A DNA stretch of 64,000 bases from Monomorium pharaonis (Eukaryota > Arthropoda > Insecta > Hymenoptera > Formicidae). Numbering within the stretch: position 1 is the first letter of the stretch; every line of letters starts with the position of its first letter. Both the position numbers and the translations under genes were made by a program. The stretch lies in contig NC_050468.1 of assembly GCF_013373865.1 (NCBI RefSeq), positions 11,098,510 to 11,162,509 of the forward strand. Direction: 5' to 3'. The notes beneath the pieces are model-generated. The model was given only the letters and a program-made list of their open reading frames with translations, was not told the origin of the DNA and did not search any database. Shown one piece after another: positions 13,101 to 27,600 of the stretch.

Positions 13101-15928
13101 TTAATTATTATTATTATTATGAAAAAATTTTCTACTCTGCATGTTAAAATGCTCGTTGAATAAATTTAGATCATAAAAAAATATGTAAACAGCATATATT
13201 GTATACGAGGAAATAATAAACAAGCGAGCAAATTAAAACGTGCAGTTTTCAACATACGAGATATGTGAAAACACGGTGCATTTGCGTTTTTTAAATATTA
13301 TTTCATAGTCAATTTATGACATGGAGAGTTCTCTCTTTTAAAAATAATTTTGTAATATCGCACAGTAAATATTGTAAGCGAATTAAAGGAACGTAATTAA
13401 AAATTAATTGGTTGTATGTACGATCAATTTTACCATCGCTTTCAATTTTTTATTTTCTACATTACTAAATTTCACATTCTATTTGAAAAAAAAGACTAAC
13501 AATAAGTCAAATTAATTTTTGCTAATTTGATTTTGATCCACTTCTGTAATGAGTTGAAATTAAAGAAATGCAAATTACTATCAATGCCATTTGAGGTCTG
13601 CGATTCACTGTGTTATATTTATTAGTTTTAAATACATCCATCTTTTTATGTATTATAGATTACAAAATCTTTAATTATAACCTTTTCAATTTATAGCATC
13701 AATTTTATTTTGTTGAATATTTTATGAAAAAGAAAGAACATTTAACATTTATTTGCCATGGATAAACTCTTTTCAAAGCATTTAAACATTTTTTTCATCA
13801 ATATTTGTCATATACTTTCTGCGTAAAAACGTTAAAATTTTCCGATTTCGCATTCTGTTGCAAAATTAATTGCAGTCAGCGGCGCATATAGCTTGTCGGG
13901 AAAACTCTGAATCATTGTTCAAGTACTACCTGATGCCAAAATGCAATACAAAATTATTTTCGATGCATTCGATTACATTATCGCAAAACCACTACCAGAT
14001 CCGTTTGATCTATCGTGTTGTATTATACGGTTCGATCGAAATGATCCATTGCAATGTATTGCGTAGCAACTGTGGACGAAATACCTCTAGATAGGAATAA
14101 CGTGTTGCTGTCAAATCGGCTTACACGGCTCCGCGTGTACTACACGTATCTAGTATTCGTATTTTCCATCACGAGGGAAAAAAAATTGCAAAACGAAAAA
14201 ATAAACGTATGACAAGCCGCTCCGAAAGTAGGGATGACGGGCGACATTTTCCTTCATCCCCCGACGACCAAAGAGAATTGGAGTGGAAATGAAATAGCCG
14301 AGTTAAAGAGGGTTAATCCATTACGGTTACTGTTAAGGCACGTAATGCACGCTCGCACGCTTGCATAAAAACGTAACGAAGGATGCGCCTATGCACATCG
14401 CGTAGAGAATCATTTGACTTTTACAAGCGTGATCGCGATGTGTTTTCTGCTCACTCGAGTTTTTTATTCGCATCCACTACGTACGCAGAATTTTGATACA
14501 ATGATATGTAACCGTATTCAAAGTCTGAATATTTAATTCATTTAAACAAAACGCCGTGAATAAATGTAAAACGTTTACCAAATATAAAAATTAATTGCTA
14601 AAATGACAACGTGTGTGCATATTCTCTATTATATTATTTCAAACCAATAATCATATGTGTTATATAAATTTTCGTGTATCAACGAAGGCAAAATTAATAT
14701 TATAATTAGAAGAAAAATATTTTGAAAATTAAACTCTACCGTTCACGCTGAAAAATTCGTTATGTAATTCACGCACGGCGGCTCTTTAAACAATGTTTGG
14801 TGAATTCATTAAAGTATAAATTAATAATGGATTACATAATTTCTGCGCATACAACTCTGTTCATTCACACAGGCGAATTCATAACGTTGATTTTACACAG
14901 ATTTTACTCCTCAAGCGCATTTTTTGGTTTTTCTACCCTTGCATTCACGACTGTCAGGTAAACGGAATTTTTACATCACTCGACTTTTGGACGGACATTT
15001 CATACTAATCCAAACACTTCGTAAATATTTTTCTCATAAAAATGCAGAGAGTCCTTTGCAAACTATGAGTACACGAAAAATGTACTTTGTATGCATTTAG
15101 TAATAACTATGTATAATAACTTCGTTGGACAAAAAAATATGTTAATGATGGAAGTTGCAAAAAGTATGCTTCAACCTAACAAGAAAGTGTCTAATAATGA
15201 AAAAAGTAAAATTCCCCGAAAATTCTTTTACATCTGCATATAAAGCTTGTTTTGTGTAATTTGAAAATTTTGTTTTACAGAGTGTCACTGCCGTTCACAA
15301 ATCGCCTGATTCTACTCTGATGTTTGCTTTCGCATACGAACTCGATTTTCGCCTAACCAAACAGTTAAAGTTCGTTTAAGTTACGACAGGAGTATACTTA
15401 CTCCCTACACGTATACAATTTCTCGTGTTCAGAATTTTAGAGACATTAAACAAACCCTTCAACATGATATATACTGTATGCCTAATTGTGTTAACACGTA
15501 CATACAAAAAGCATCTTCGAAAATTCTCTCTCTCTCTTTCTCTCAACTCTCGTTTATGTAAGTCATATAATAATTATAATTTAAGAATTTTTGTTACCAT
15601 AGCCATAGTAGAACAAATGTATTTATTGTCAATTATTAATTCTGCTACACTTCTTGATATATTAATCATTCTTGTTCAAAATTTCATTCTTGAATACAAA
15701 AATTATTGGGTTAAGTAATACAATTTTGTAAAATTGACAATTTAAATTATAGAAAGACTTTTTCTAAATACATTATCAATACAAATTGTTCACTGCCTTT
15801 CTAGATTAACAAAGTCTTTTTTGTAATAATCATTATCACATTTTAATCTTACTTCACAGATATATATTACAGCCTTTGAAATTATAATAATATAATTATA
15901 ATTACATAATTTATTTAAAAAATTTATT
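10151..15928. other. Long non-coding stretch, AT-rich with GC-rich patches
   Basis: GC-rich patches at about 10510-11460, 11830-12130 and 14100-14460 separate AT-rich DNA. The patch at 10622-11002 has a 126-codon open frame on the plus strand. It lacks recognisable protein features and splice context and is treated as chance. A plus-strand acceptor-like tgttttacag at 15271-15280 is followed by 32 open codons, again unsupported. A short CT-rich run lies at about 15526-15545. Confidence 0.5.
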
Positions 15929-16038
15929 AATAATTATATATCATTATTAGACGTAAATAATTATACTATAAATAATTATATATCATTATTAGACATAAAT
16001 AATTATATTATTTATCTCTAATAAATGATATGTAATTT
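15929..16038. repeat. 42-bp tandem duplication followed by an inverted partial copy
   Basis: AATAATTATATATCATTATT at 15929 recurs at 15971, giving a 42-bp period with one or two changes per unit. At about 16018-16038 an inverted version (TAATAAATGATATGTAATTT) appears, so the block can fold back. Flanking sequence is plain AT-rich DNA. Confidence 0.65.
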
Positions 16039-19000
16039 ATCGTTTATTTAATTATACGTTTATGTTTCATATTTAAATTCAACAGGGAAGGGAAATGCTT
16101 AAAATAAATATTTAAAGAAAAAAGCTTTAATTTTAAATAATATGCATTTCAATTATTGAAAAGAAAATATTTCAACACATGTTATATCGCTGTGACGAAA
16201 AATAATTTGTGTGGCAAAGAGTGAAAAATATTTTATTCATTAATCCAACGTAATTCTTTAAATCCAACATAAAATTGTATATTTTAATGGGCGTATATAT
16301 ATACTTTTTTTATTTTACAGACTCAGACGAAGAGGAAATATTCTGTTTAAAAATGAAAAAAAAAAATTGCGTGTTTCCGCATTTTTCATGTACGAGGTAA
16401 AACCACCGTGAGAACGGTTGAAAAACATGCGAAATCAGTGGCTCTCTTATCGTCTTGTCGTCATTTCATCCCTCTTCGTCATTTCGTGGTGGTGTTTGTT
16501 TAGCCGCTAAATGGCATCCACCTTCTCTCTTGAATCCTCTTTGCTTTCTCCGCCCCCGTTGCTTTTCGTTTGCTGCGGCAGCGCGCTCTCATTTGTGGAT
16601 GTTATCTGTGTGCGCGATATCTATGATCATGTGACGGCTTTTAATGCACGCGTTTTAGCTTTCAGCAAAACGTTCAGCATTAATTGCCGGATATAATAAT
16701 ATTCATAACGAAGATGAATACTGTCATACATTTCGCTAAATATTTAAGTATTTCAAAAACGTTAATTTTTCTTGACAACAATGCTTCAAAAACATTTTAT
16801 ATTCTATTTTTGTAAAATATTTAATATGTGCCTGTACACCTTTTTGTAACTAATTGTGATAGAATTGTAATAAAAATCGAATTTTCAGCAATTCGACCTT
16901 TTCAAATTGTAAAATAAAAACATTATTTATTTTCATATCGCATATACGTAATGTAAAATTTATACGCAAAGAGTTATTTCAATTTTTCGTATAACATCAA
17001 AAAATTAATGTACGCGCGCGTATAATACTGTCTAATGAAATATACGAGTATCTTTCCATCAGCCTTACTTAATTAATTATCAGGAGGAGAGAGAACTTAA
17101 GAACGAAAAAGGATAGGGCGCAAAGAGGGTTAATGAGGCTGCTCCCTGTAATAAAATTTCACGCATTTCCATACAAATCAAATCACGAATAAAGAAACTT
17201 AAACTTTTATGAGTCCCTTCGTGTACCTCACGTGAAATCTTTGTCGTCAAAGATTTTATTATATATTCCGTTCGCTGATAGCCATATAAGCCGTATTTCT
17301 CCACATAATTTGCGTAGACATGCTTTTATTATACACGAGCTTTTTTTTTTGTATTACCGAGGACAGCCACGCCACGTACGCAAGGTCGTCTCTCGGGAAT
17401 GTCCTTATTACTCTCGACGTCGCCGAGCGCACACTTTCTCTCTCTTTCTCACCCTTCTTTTCCCTACCCGTCCCTGTCTCTTTCGCGTTTGCCTCTTTTT
17501 TTTTCAATTTTTCTCCAATCGATGCGACGCGATGCGATCGACCACTTTACCTATCACCGAGCAACGGAAGTAACTTCGACGACTTTTGCGAGACTCCCGA
17601 AACATTGTATGGCATCCAAAATCATTTATAAATAAAAAAAAAATTGGGCGTACCATTTGGGCGTGAATTTGATCGATATATTGAAAACGAAAGAAAAAAT
17701 AAATTTGTCGCAGAACACTGCTGTAATAAAAGTCAAAAAGTGACATGAAAAAATGATCGGCATATTTTAGCAAAAATCGGAAATAACCACAAAACGTAGC
17801 TTTTTTAATTTTTTAATTGTAACATTAAAGAAAGATTCTCGGAGCTCATTGCAAAAAAGAGGTTTCCCGTACAGTCTGTTAATCTGTCCATTTATTTGAA
17901 ATCTGAAATCAGTTGTGTCATATCGACTAATTTGCTGAAAAATGGCGATACATCGATAAAAAATGAGGGCATTATTTCAAGATATTTGTTACTTTGGAGA
18001 ATCTCCAGGTGGCTCGAGAAACCATATCGTTTTCATAAAGTTCTGCTTGTCATCACTACTACCCCCGTGAGATTCTAGGCAACGTTTCTTGTCGCTAGCG
18101 AGCGAGGCCGCATTTGAACTTTGTGATATCGCTCGTATCGATCGTATCCAGCAGCTGGGAAACTTTGTTACCGGCTCTGTCAGCGCGTATCCGTTCCGCG
18201 GCGTACGCTAAGGCGACATTATGCCCGATTCATATGCCTCGTCACGTTTCTCCTTTTCTATATGTCCTGCGACCGGCGCGCACGACAGCTTCCTCTTTCT
18301 CCCTCGAGTATACCTTCGGCCTCATAGTACTCCACGTTTCTCTCTCTCTTTCTCTTTCTTTTTCTCTCTTTCTCTCTCTGTACGTAGTCCCCGTTTTCTG
18401 TCGTATTCTGTGGATACGCGTAGGAGATCGAAATTCAAACGCGGGTATAATAGGGCGATTTCACCTTGAAACGTCGAGTGGAAATTCCCTTTCCGCCGGA
18501 TATTGCTCGGCGGTCGATTGATCATCTTTTGGAAACGGGGACGCGATTGAAAGCACGACTTTTCCCGATGCCTTGGCTCAAAAGCGTCTGTAACGCGGCT
18601 GCTTTAAAGGCTGTTTGCGTCAAGGCAGCAAAGAAAGTCTATGCATTTTATACATATTTCAATGCATGAAATGGGTAGACGCAATTGTTGACGTTTGATC
18701 GTTCAATGGTGACGATAGTTGAGTAAAAATCTGGATTTTTTGAATAATATTATGTTACTATGAGATTAACCCTTAAGGTCCAATCATGAATATTTCGTGT
18801 CCGATCGACATCTATCCGTATAAAAGTTTTTCGAAATTTCAAAGGTAATTAAACATTTTGTTTTTGTTCCCAAAAAAGGAGATATTTATTGTTTTAAGAA
18901 CTTTAATGTATGTTGACGAATTCTTAAAGTAATCCGATACCCATGAATGGAATAATAATATAATTTTTTTCTTATTGTAATATAAGAATGAAAAATTATA

Positions 19001-22000
19001 AATTAAATAAATAATAGATATATTTTGTAGTTCGAGAGATATGTGTTTTGTAATTCGAAGTGTTTATTTCTATTTATCATGTATGTGCGTTTCATGTCGT
19101 TTTCCAATTACATATTTAATAATAACATACATCTAAATTAATGATAATTATTATATTTGCATATATCCGAGCGCTATATGATTCGTAATTAACGTAAGAT
19201 AATTGATACGTGATATTCGTGATGATTATATTACAGGAAATTCCTACGGTAATCCGTCACACGATAATGTTCTCACCTCACATTACGTTACCCCACCGGA
19301 GTACAAATTACTACCGCGATTTTTACGACGTTATAATTACGGAAACGCAAGCGCAAGCCCGACTTTAATTTTCATCGCGCGCGTGTCCATTGTCAGCAAA
19401 CTGCGGGCCATCAGTTTGATTGCATTAATCTCGAAATTGCCACGTTCACCACGTCCGAATGCCATTTGTCGGATGGCGTGTTTATGCACGACGTGTCGCG
19501 CGTGATTTAGCTGATATCCAAATCCACATCTCCTTCGCGAGAGTCCTTCCGCCTGAAATATATCATTACCGCGTATTCGTGCTTACGGAGATTCCGGGAT
19601 GTTCCAAAAATGTCGTCCAGCACAATTTCGAAACGCGCGATATCTCCTTTCCTGACCCGCGCCCCTCTACAATGAAATACCTTCCCGCGCATTCAGATTT
19701 ACAATATTGAATTAACATACAAGCTGTCGCACATGTACCGCAAAATAACACAAATTCAATAATAATACGATAACAATTGGAGCCCTCGACGGGACATTAC
19801 GCACAATTCTGTATGCGTGACGTAATTGCATCCCTTGCATTATGCTGCGTAAAACGTTCTGCAATTCATTGTCGTATCGCCGGCAATACGCCACGGAAAT
19901 TAGCGGAACGCCAACATTAATCTATCTGCCCTGTGAAAATCATGATATCAAACATTAACAAGTCTGACGGCTCTTTTAACAGCGAGTGCTTTCGACGCGC
20001 GTTACGCTCCAAATGAATGACACGCTAAAATGAAAGTTCGGTCATTCCCGTTTGCCTTTTATTCGCGCGTGCAGCGTGATCAATATCGGGTAATACATTT
20101 TCCGTAGCGCGCGAACTTTTGTGTTAAAGCGATATTGTGAGATTATTGTGAGAAAGCAAAATACTAATGACAATAATGCCATTTGTTTGTAGAAGCGTAA
20201 TTCGCTCAAATTTAATTAACGCAAGGCACAAATTTTGGCGCGTATGGTTTACGTTAATTAATTCGTGAATCAGTTCAATTGGATCATTTGCAGTAATTGA
20301 ATGCTGTATCAACTTTCACAACTTATGTGTTAACTTTAATTATAAGATACCAATAAACAGGATGTTTTAATAAAAAATAGGTTATTTTTCAATATCATGT
20401 AAAACTTTTGTTTTAAGAATGTTTTGGCTCCACAATATTAGCTAAAAGTTATAATTAAAAAATTGCTTCTTTATTCTCTTTTTTCCTAATCAACGAGAAA
20501 GAATTTTGGTTGCAAATACCTCAATTTGGCACTAAAATTAGCTGCAAAGAAAAATTTGACTCGTAATAAATTAAATTTTTAAACAAGTAAATAAATTTAA
20601 ATAAATTTTTGCACGAATATTTATTTTATATATATGTATATGTAAACTTGATTTAATCCGTAATGTAAACTATATACTAGTAAAATCTTATTAATTTATT
20701 AAATTATAGAAAACGCGATTTTATATTGAATAACTTTTAAATAATTAAGAAAATTATACTAAAATTTTGTACAGATACTCAAACATAATAATAAAACAAT
20801 CTATTGGTTTATTATTAATTATTTTTAAATTAAAATGTGTACAATTTTGCGATAAATATAATAAAAAAATTCCTTCATAAAATTTTTTAATTTTAGGAAG
20901 CTAAATAAATATTTAAATATTTGCAAACATGTTTTTGTTCTCAAATCTTCAATTCGCACGGATCTTACATATTTATGTGTTTTATTACAGAGATGTTTCT
21001 CTAAAATAGAACCCTGTAACAACAATAATATCTTTTTCGCTCTCGGCGAAGCCCTCACCAAAAGGATTTTGTCCCTTACATCCGTCTTTAAGCGTACTTA
21101 AGTATGCGTAGACAACCTCCCCTATGTTACCAGATTAATTTACGTGTTCCTGACGCGCGACCTTTCAGTTTTAGACGTAGGAAACAGTTTTTGACTTAAT
21201 CATCCCTTGTCACGTTTATCCGGAGAAGCTCAAATCGCCGGGAGACGTATTCATTTAATTAGTTTCACAAGTAAAGTCGATATATATTAATTATCAACTG
21301 AAATTAATAATTCATTAAAGTAAAAGAAATTGTTAAGCAGCCCTATATTTAAATATCTTATCGCATGCAAGTTAGATTGGCTCATTTTTATTTCGTTTAA
21401 ACATAAGATTTTTAGATTCAAGAAATCCGTCACAGGAATTTAACGTGAGTAGTGTATTGATCGTAACGGGGTATAAAACACATTGTTACACGAAACAGTC
21501 TCAGATCTAACACGCGTTATACGAAACGCCGAGCAACGAATCACGCGAAGGACACTTTTTCCACTCCAACACTTATTTTACTTTCTTTGCGCACCGATAA
21601 ACCCGTCGTTGCAAGTTGCCCCCGGCCCCTTTTTTTTTCTTTCCAACAGGCGCGAACAACTCTCCCCGGCGACATCCAACATCTCTCTCTTTTCGTAATA
21701 AACATCGGACGGCAGCTATAGGGAAATGGCAAATCGCAGTCGGGGGTCGCGCGTGCATAGGTAACAATGGTTGTCGGTGAACAAAGGAATCTCACTATCA
21801 ATAGGGACCCCTCCGTCCGTTTGACAATTAACCCCATCGAATTCTCAGTTCCCCGTTTTCTTGAAAATGCGCGCCTCTCACCTCGAAAGGGCTGCTCGCC
21901 CTTCGACAATAAAGAAACATTTTTGGCCGGTTTCCAGTTTGAATAAACTGGCGCACGTCGGTTTCCTACGATCGTTTTTTTTACGCCTCTTGATTTGTTC

Positions 22001-22030
22001 GTTTCTCTCGTCGAAAAACAATTAATCCTA
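16039..22030. other. Non-coding stretch with pyrimidine-rich and GC-rich patches
   Basis: Bases 17427-17520 form a pyrimidine-rich tract. GC-rich patches lie at about 18070-18680, 19230-20300 and 21450-22020. Frames of 60-188 codons in these patches are unsupported: no family features, overlapping frames on both strands, and the longest (22107-21541, minus) begins inside the MITE at 22031. A 76-base plus-strand candidate exon at 16321-16396 is discussed under findings. Confidence 0.5.
18338..18379. repeat. (CT)n/(CTTT)n microsatellite
   Basis: About 42 bases of CT repeats with TTT interruptions inside a GC-rich patch. Confidence 0.85.
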
Positions 22031-22285
22031 CACGGGAAGAACAATTTTCTTAAAGCGTTTAAATATTTAGCTGGATAAAAATGTAAAAATATTTTTAAAC
22101 CATACAATTATGAGACGCCCAAGCTGGTTGATACAGTGTCAAAACTTTTTGTAGTATTGCATTATGCTTAACTTGTTCCTTTGTAGTTATTAATCGCTTA
22201 ATAAAATTATTGTAATTTATTCAGATCTGTATTCACGGTTAAACTTTAAATTTTAACTATTTAAGCAAACTCGTTCTTTCCATAT
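22031..22285. mobile_element. MITE of the CACGG family, copy 1 (Mutator-like)
   Basis: Begins CACGGGAAGAACAATTTTCT and ends with the complement of TATGGAAAGAACGAGTTTGC. The inner parts of both arms carry the family words TTTAAATATTTAGCTGGATA and, inverted, AATACAGATCTGAATAAATT. Both ends align with the copies at 37558, 44380 and 57857. The target duplication is no longer recognisable. No coding capacity. Confidence 0.6.
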
Positions 22286-23192
22286 AAGGAACATATAGGG
22301 AGAAATATTTAGGTAAAACTAATCTTATCGCAAAAGAAGATCAATTTTAGTTCACTAAAATGAATTATTATGTTTAATAACATCAAAACCTTTTGACGTA
22401 ATTTCATTCATGCTGCTGGAAGAAACGTTTTTGTAAAAAGCTTAGAATATAAGCTTTACTCAGAATCCGCAATCACGGATATATTTGCCAATACATAATA
22501 TCCTATCTCATATGAGGACAATGGGTTTCGATATCAATAGGCATATACGCAGCCCCTTATCTGTTCGATAATTAACCTCAGGAATACGAGGCTGTTTATC
22601 TCGGGCGTGGATTTCACGTAAGTCGATTTATAATAGCGTGTTTTAATTATGCAAAGCTCTATCTTTATTAAAGATCTAATATTAGAGATTTAGTATTACT
22701 AGATTACGTGTTACTTGACAATATATCTTCGGAAAGTTTAAAGAGTCTAAACCATATGTTGTTCAGATTTATTGGATCAGTGTAAAAATCTTCACCTCTT
22801 TTCCTATAGTTTTTGTCCTTATAGTATGTTAATATTAGATACTATAAATTATACATTAAAAAGATGCTGTAAAAGACATTAAAAATTTCTGAAATGCATC
22901 ACAAATGTTTCTTAAAGTATTTGTTATTTTTGTTCTTTTTAAAAACTCGTACGTTATAATCACAAATCAACACAAAAATATTAATTTATTAATACAAAAA
23001 ACAGAAAATAACTATAAATAAATCGAATTATATTTGTTATAAATAATTTTTTACACCATCTTTCCAATAATATATAATTCACGTTAGTATCTGTTAATGT
23101 TGATACAATAGAGTGACGATATCTGTTCAAAAAGGGCCAATAATGACTTATTCAATATATTGTGAAACTCATTTAGAATTTTCTGATATTAC
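22286..23192. other. AT-rich intronic sequence downstream of the 23.2 kb exon
   Basis: On the minus strand this follows the donor of the exon ending at 23193, so it is read as intron. AT-rich, with no exon, RNA gene or repeat recognised. Confidence 0.6.
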
Positions 23193-23305
23193 CTGTGCAT
23201 CTGCGAGGATGCGCCGCATCAAGGCCAAGGTGGGGTGCGTTGTGAGGTCATCTTGAAGAGCAAGCGCCTCGCCTTCCTTGTTCAAACGATTCAAACTCTT
23301 CAGAG
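23193..23305 (-). CDS. Internal coding exon of the same unrecognised minus-strand gene
   Basis: On the minus strand the exon lies between an acceptor, ttttctaattgcag, and a donor, CAG|GTAATA. Its 113 bases are two bases plus 37 codons, so it needs a phase-1 partner and ends in phase 0. The other two frames hit stops at codon 2 and near the middle. The peptide starts LKSLNRLNKEGEALALQDDL and ends MRRILADAQ, with the joining codon giving Ala after the upstream Glu-Glu. It is charged and probably helical (leucines spaced among Lys, Arg and Glu), with no membrane segment. The exon is GC-rich inside very AT-rich flanks, a contrast expected of a constrained exon. The partner exon is 7.8 kb away at 31127. 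The next exon downstream is not identified with confidence. I do not recognise the family. Confidence 0.75.
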
Positions 23306-24591
23306 CTGCAATTAGAAAAAAAAACAATTGCAAATGCACTAATTGTAAGATGCAAAAACTTATTATTGCGCATCTGCATACAGTTCATAGGAAAGAAACT
23401 TTAACAGAGGAAGATCATCAATACTAACATATTTCACTTTTTGTTTTTGGATAATACATCTTAAAAGCTCAAAGTTTTGAAAACATAAATTGTATATAAA
23501 TTAGAAAATGCTTTTTATCAGACGTAGATGTAGTACAGCTTTTATAATACATTATTAATATTTTGTAATTATGTATAATTAATGTTTTTGTAACTAGAAC
23601 ACACATCTGAGAAATGCCCAAAATTGACATTGGACAATAATGACAAAATTCAGATACGGTCTCAAATAGAGAAGTCGACTATAACAAAATAAATTAATAT
23701 ACTCTCTCTAAGATAATTTTATATAGAAAAAAATGTATAAATTGTGAGTTTTTAATTATTGAAGCAGCTCATATTTTTATTAACATTAATATAGCATTAT
23801 GTTTAGTTTCCCAAGAATAAAGGGGTGCCGCTTTTGGAGACCTATGCTATTGGTGATCTTTTTCTAATACGTTCCTCTTAGAAACTTTCGACAAAAAGAA
23901 ATTTTCGCATCGACATTACAGTGTTTTACAATTCATTTAAGACTCGTAACATGCGATTTGGCGGCAAGTGGCCGAGCTTTGCGGAAATTGTTGGCACGTA
24001 AAGGGTACACGGCGGGTATGTGCGCCATTGCGTCGCGCTAAGCCTTTCATCCGAGACATGCGAGGAGTCGGAGAATTCCCGAACCCGGACCCACCAAGAT
24101 GGCCGGTCTCCCGGCTCGTTCGTCTCGTATTATCTTCACCCGACCGGCGGTTCGAACGGGTGGGATAATTGAATTCCCGTGGTAGTCGGTGGTCGTGGCG
24201 CGAAGGTGGAAAGGCCCGGGGGTTGCCAAACTGTTATCGACAAGTTCGTGAGAGGAGCTCGTTTCGCAAAGGTGGCCCGAAGTAAGCTCGGGATAGACAC
24301 GCGCCTTCAACGCTCCCACGCGCAGAAGCTACGATACAGCCTTGGTAAAGCCTTTAAAAGAGGTACGTGATGTATTGTGCCATTTTATATATTTTCGAAC
24401 CTACATAAAATTATACAAGTTTGAGCTTATATGCCGCGTCTGCGTTACGCAACTCAAGCTTAACAGAAGTGACAGGATAATTTTGTGTTTCTAAGGTTTC
24501 CATTGCTTTTATAAAACCGCCATCATCAAAGGAAAACACATTCTAATAAAAAATAAGCCTTCTCTGCAGAGATAGAAGAGAGAGAGAGAGA

Positions 24592-24636
<45 letters not shown>

Positions 24637-27600
24637 TAGCAGCAATAGAATTATAATACACTCCGAAACTCTCCGTGCAAGCTTAAACGCAAATTTAGCG
24701 AGATGCATATGTAGCTGGCGATGCGATGTTGGCTTTGATGTGGCGTAAGCAAAATTCGAGATGGATTCGTAACCGCACGATGGAGGTAACCATTATAACA
24801 GTTCTCATTAAAAATGTATTTTAACTTCAAGTGAGATTGAGATACGCGCAGTGTGCAGGAAATTCAGGAAAACCTAGACAGACATTAAATTTTAAATGCC
24901 TATATTAATTGACTTTAGCTATCTAAATTGAGAAATTATTATAATAAATGTAATATCTCAAATAATTATTGTAGTTCAGTTACTAGGCAACCAAGAACCA
25001 TTAGGTCCACAAAACATTAGTTTCTCGCAGTATGACGCTTTGTCGAGAAACACATAACATGTATGTATATCTTGATAATTTTTCATTTCTGTTTAAATAT
25101 TATTATCAACAAACAAATATTGTTTATACATATAACATAAAACACTAAAAAGCGAACATAAATTTCTTCATAATGCTCGTTATACATATATTGAGCCTAT
25201 TTATAATGGATCATGGTTTTTTTAATTGTATCAAAATGTTTATGTTAATATTTACTATATTTTCAAATATTTCTAAAAATCTTTTAAATTTGTATATAAA
25301 TATTTTTTAGTGTAGTTTAGTTCGTAATTTAGAAAAGCTACAGAAACTTACGGATTTTATTATGAAAATAGACAATACTTAATCAAAATTTTTTATTACA
25401 CTGCTTTGCGCTCGTATTTCTTTTATAATTTATATAATATTTTTAATGATAATTTTACTTATTTATTCTATGTTCTTAATAATTATTTATACGTCTTATG
25501 TTTCTTTAATTGATCAGTAATTTACAGATAAATTATGATGTAAATGTATCATCCAATATTTTTACAATAATCAAAAAATTGTCATAAGTATCATAAACAA
25601 GTATTTACAATATTCTGTAAAATATACATTTTTATTTTAAACACGAAACATAATATTGGCCAAAAATATCTTAAAATCCTAAACTGTGTGGTGGCGCGCG
25701 ACGAAACACAGTTTTCAAATTTGCACGATTAATGCTACATTAAGCAGTTCAAAAACCGCCTGTTTAAAATCTCACGAATTTATCGGAAAATATATGAAAT
25801 CAGTTAAAGCCGATCGTGGGCTACGTGAGAGCGTTATAATTGCATTAACGGCGCGTTTTGCATTGCAACTGCTACTTGGTGATAATTTAATGATGTTTAT
25901 TGGTAATTCAATTTTAATCGCGCGTACGATTTTTCATACGAACGCGCGCTAATGGACGTTTTGAAGTTTAATTCAAACACGAAACAAGCTTGCTGCTTTA
26001 GCACGTAATCGCGACGGAGACGGCATGGCACTCGGAGACGAGTCTGATGCGATTACAGTATTATTTGTTGTGCCAAAGTTGCATTGAAATGCAATTAAAC
26101 TGTTTGTACCAGAGCGCCGGAAGATTCTGGACTACGCCAAAGAAATGTGTTTTATTGACAAGTCTTGTTTGTCGAATAGAAGTCTCCCTTGTCGATAAGA
26201 TACGAATCCTAGATTATCAAACGTCTCTCAAGCAGATCCTCGGGTGATTGATAAATCCTTGAATCTCAGATTATCGCATCGTCTTCACTATAAGTTAAAA
26301 AAAAATAAGAGATAGGAAGATTTGAGAAACTTCTAATATGTATAGTAATTGCTTGAACATGAGTTACTCAAGTTTGTAGCAAAAAGATTAATAAAAATGC
26401 TTAAACTTTTCTATAGAAGCATTAGTGTTACACATTTGTAATGTTCACTTTGCACACCTACTTAAATGTAAGTTATCCTTAAATTCGGAATGTAAATTTG
26501 GGATGCAATAATTAGTTGTTAAGTTTTTTAATTGAGTCTCTAAGTTTAGTAATAAAATAATTTATTTATATAAAAATGAGAATAGAAGTGTTCACATAAG
26601 TGTATAATATTAAAATATAATAATCTTTTTACCAAAAAGACATCAAATAAATATTAAAAAATTTTTTTTAAATTAAATATCAATCGATGTTTACCTACGG
26701 AAGACTTTTAAATAAAATCTATCAAAAAATTTTTTGATGTTAATGAGACGATGCAACTTCTGAATGGTTAAATTACAATTCAAAATGTATCCATAAATAT
26801 AGAAACAAAAATATTGCATAATTTTGACATTATACATTTACGAGTTAGAAGAAAGAAAATGCTAGAAGAAGAAAGGATTAGCGATCTTTTCGATTTCGAT
26901 TAAGCGGTTTGCAATATACTGTCAGCTCAGATTTCTGTCTGTTATCTTTAAATCGATTGACGAACAGACGAGAGGAAAAAAAACACGCTCGAACGGGTAG
27001 ATCAGTAAAGATTCCCTTTCCTTCGCAGAAGCCTGATCTCGAGATTGTAGCGATTCTTCAAACACAGCAGGAAGCACTCTCACATCAGAAACGTCGAGCA
27101 TCCTTACTGAATAATCTCGCGATCGTTACTACCCTAATCAAAAGAAGGAAGCTCGGTAGTGCTTCGTGCTGGAGATTCTCGATTAAACAGTTGCATACTT
27201 CCGCATTAAAGATTAACTATAATCGTTTGTAGCACGCTTTTCACAGAGTAACTTTATACAAAAAGTATTCACGAAATTTTCACGAGCGCGGATTAAAAAA
27301 ATTATTTATTTTCTTTTTAATTGAGAAAACACACACAAAATAAATTGTAAAATATTTAACTGACATTTTGGAAAAAAAATCATCTCTAAAGGAAAAAAAA
27401 ACTTTGTTCATTAGAGTTTTAAATGTACGCGTCATCTCGAATCATTAAATCATAAAGTAGCATCAAACTGACTCGGTTTGCGTTGCATAAATTTCCAAAA
27501 CTCGGTGGGCGCACAACGAATCAGCTCGTCGACACCAGCTACCGAAACGATAAATCTCGCGTGCGACGCGAGGCGAAAAACGTGCTCTCTCGAAAGTAGG

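Noticed and set aside
15281..15379. Possible 3'-terminal exon after tgttttacag on the plus strand (32 codons then TAA)
   Set aside because: Wrong strand for the supported gene, no polyadenylation signal nearby, no recognisable peptide; chance is likely.
18766..18790. TTAACCCTTAAGGTCC, resembling a piggyBac-type terminus
   Set aside because: No matching inverted terminus or second TTAA-flanked end was found nearby.
21541..22107. 188-codon minus-strand frame
   Set aside because: It begins inside a MITE copy and shows no family features.
24140..24165. GGTTCGAACGGG, resembling a tRNA B box
   Set aside because: No A box at the right distance and no cloverleaf can be drawn.
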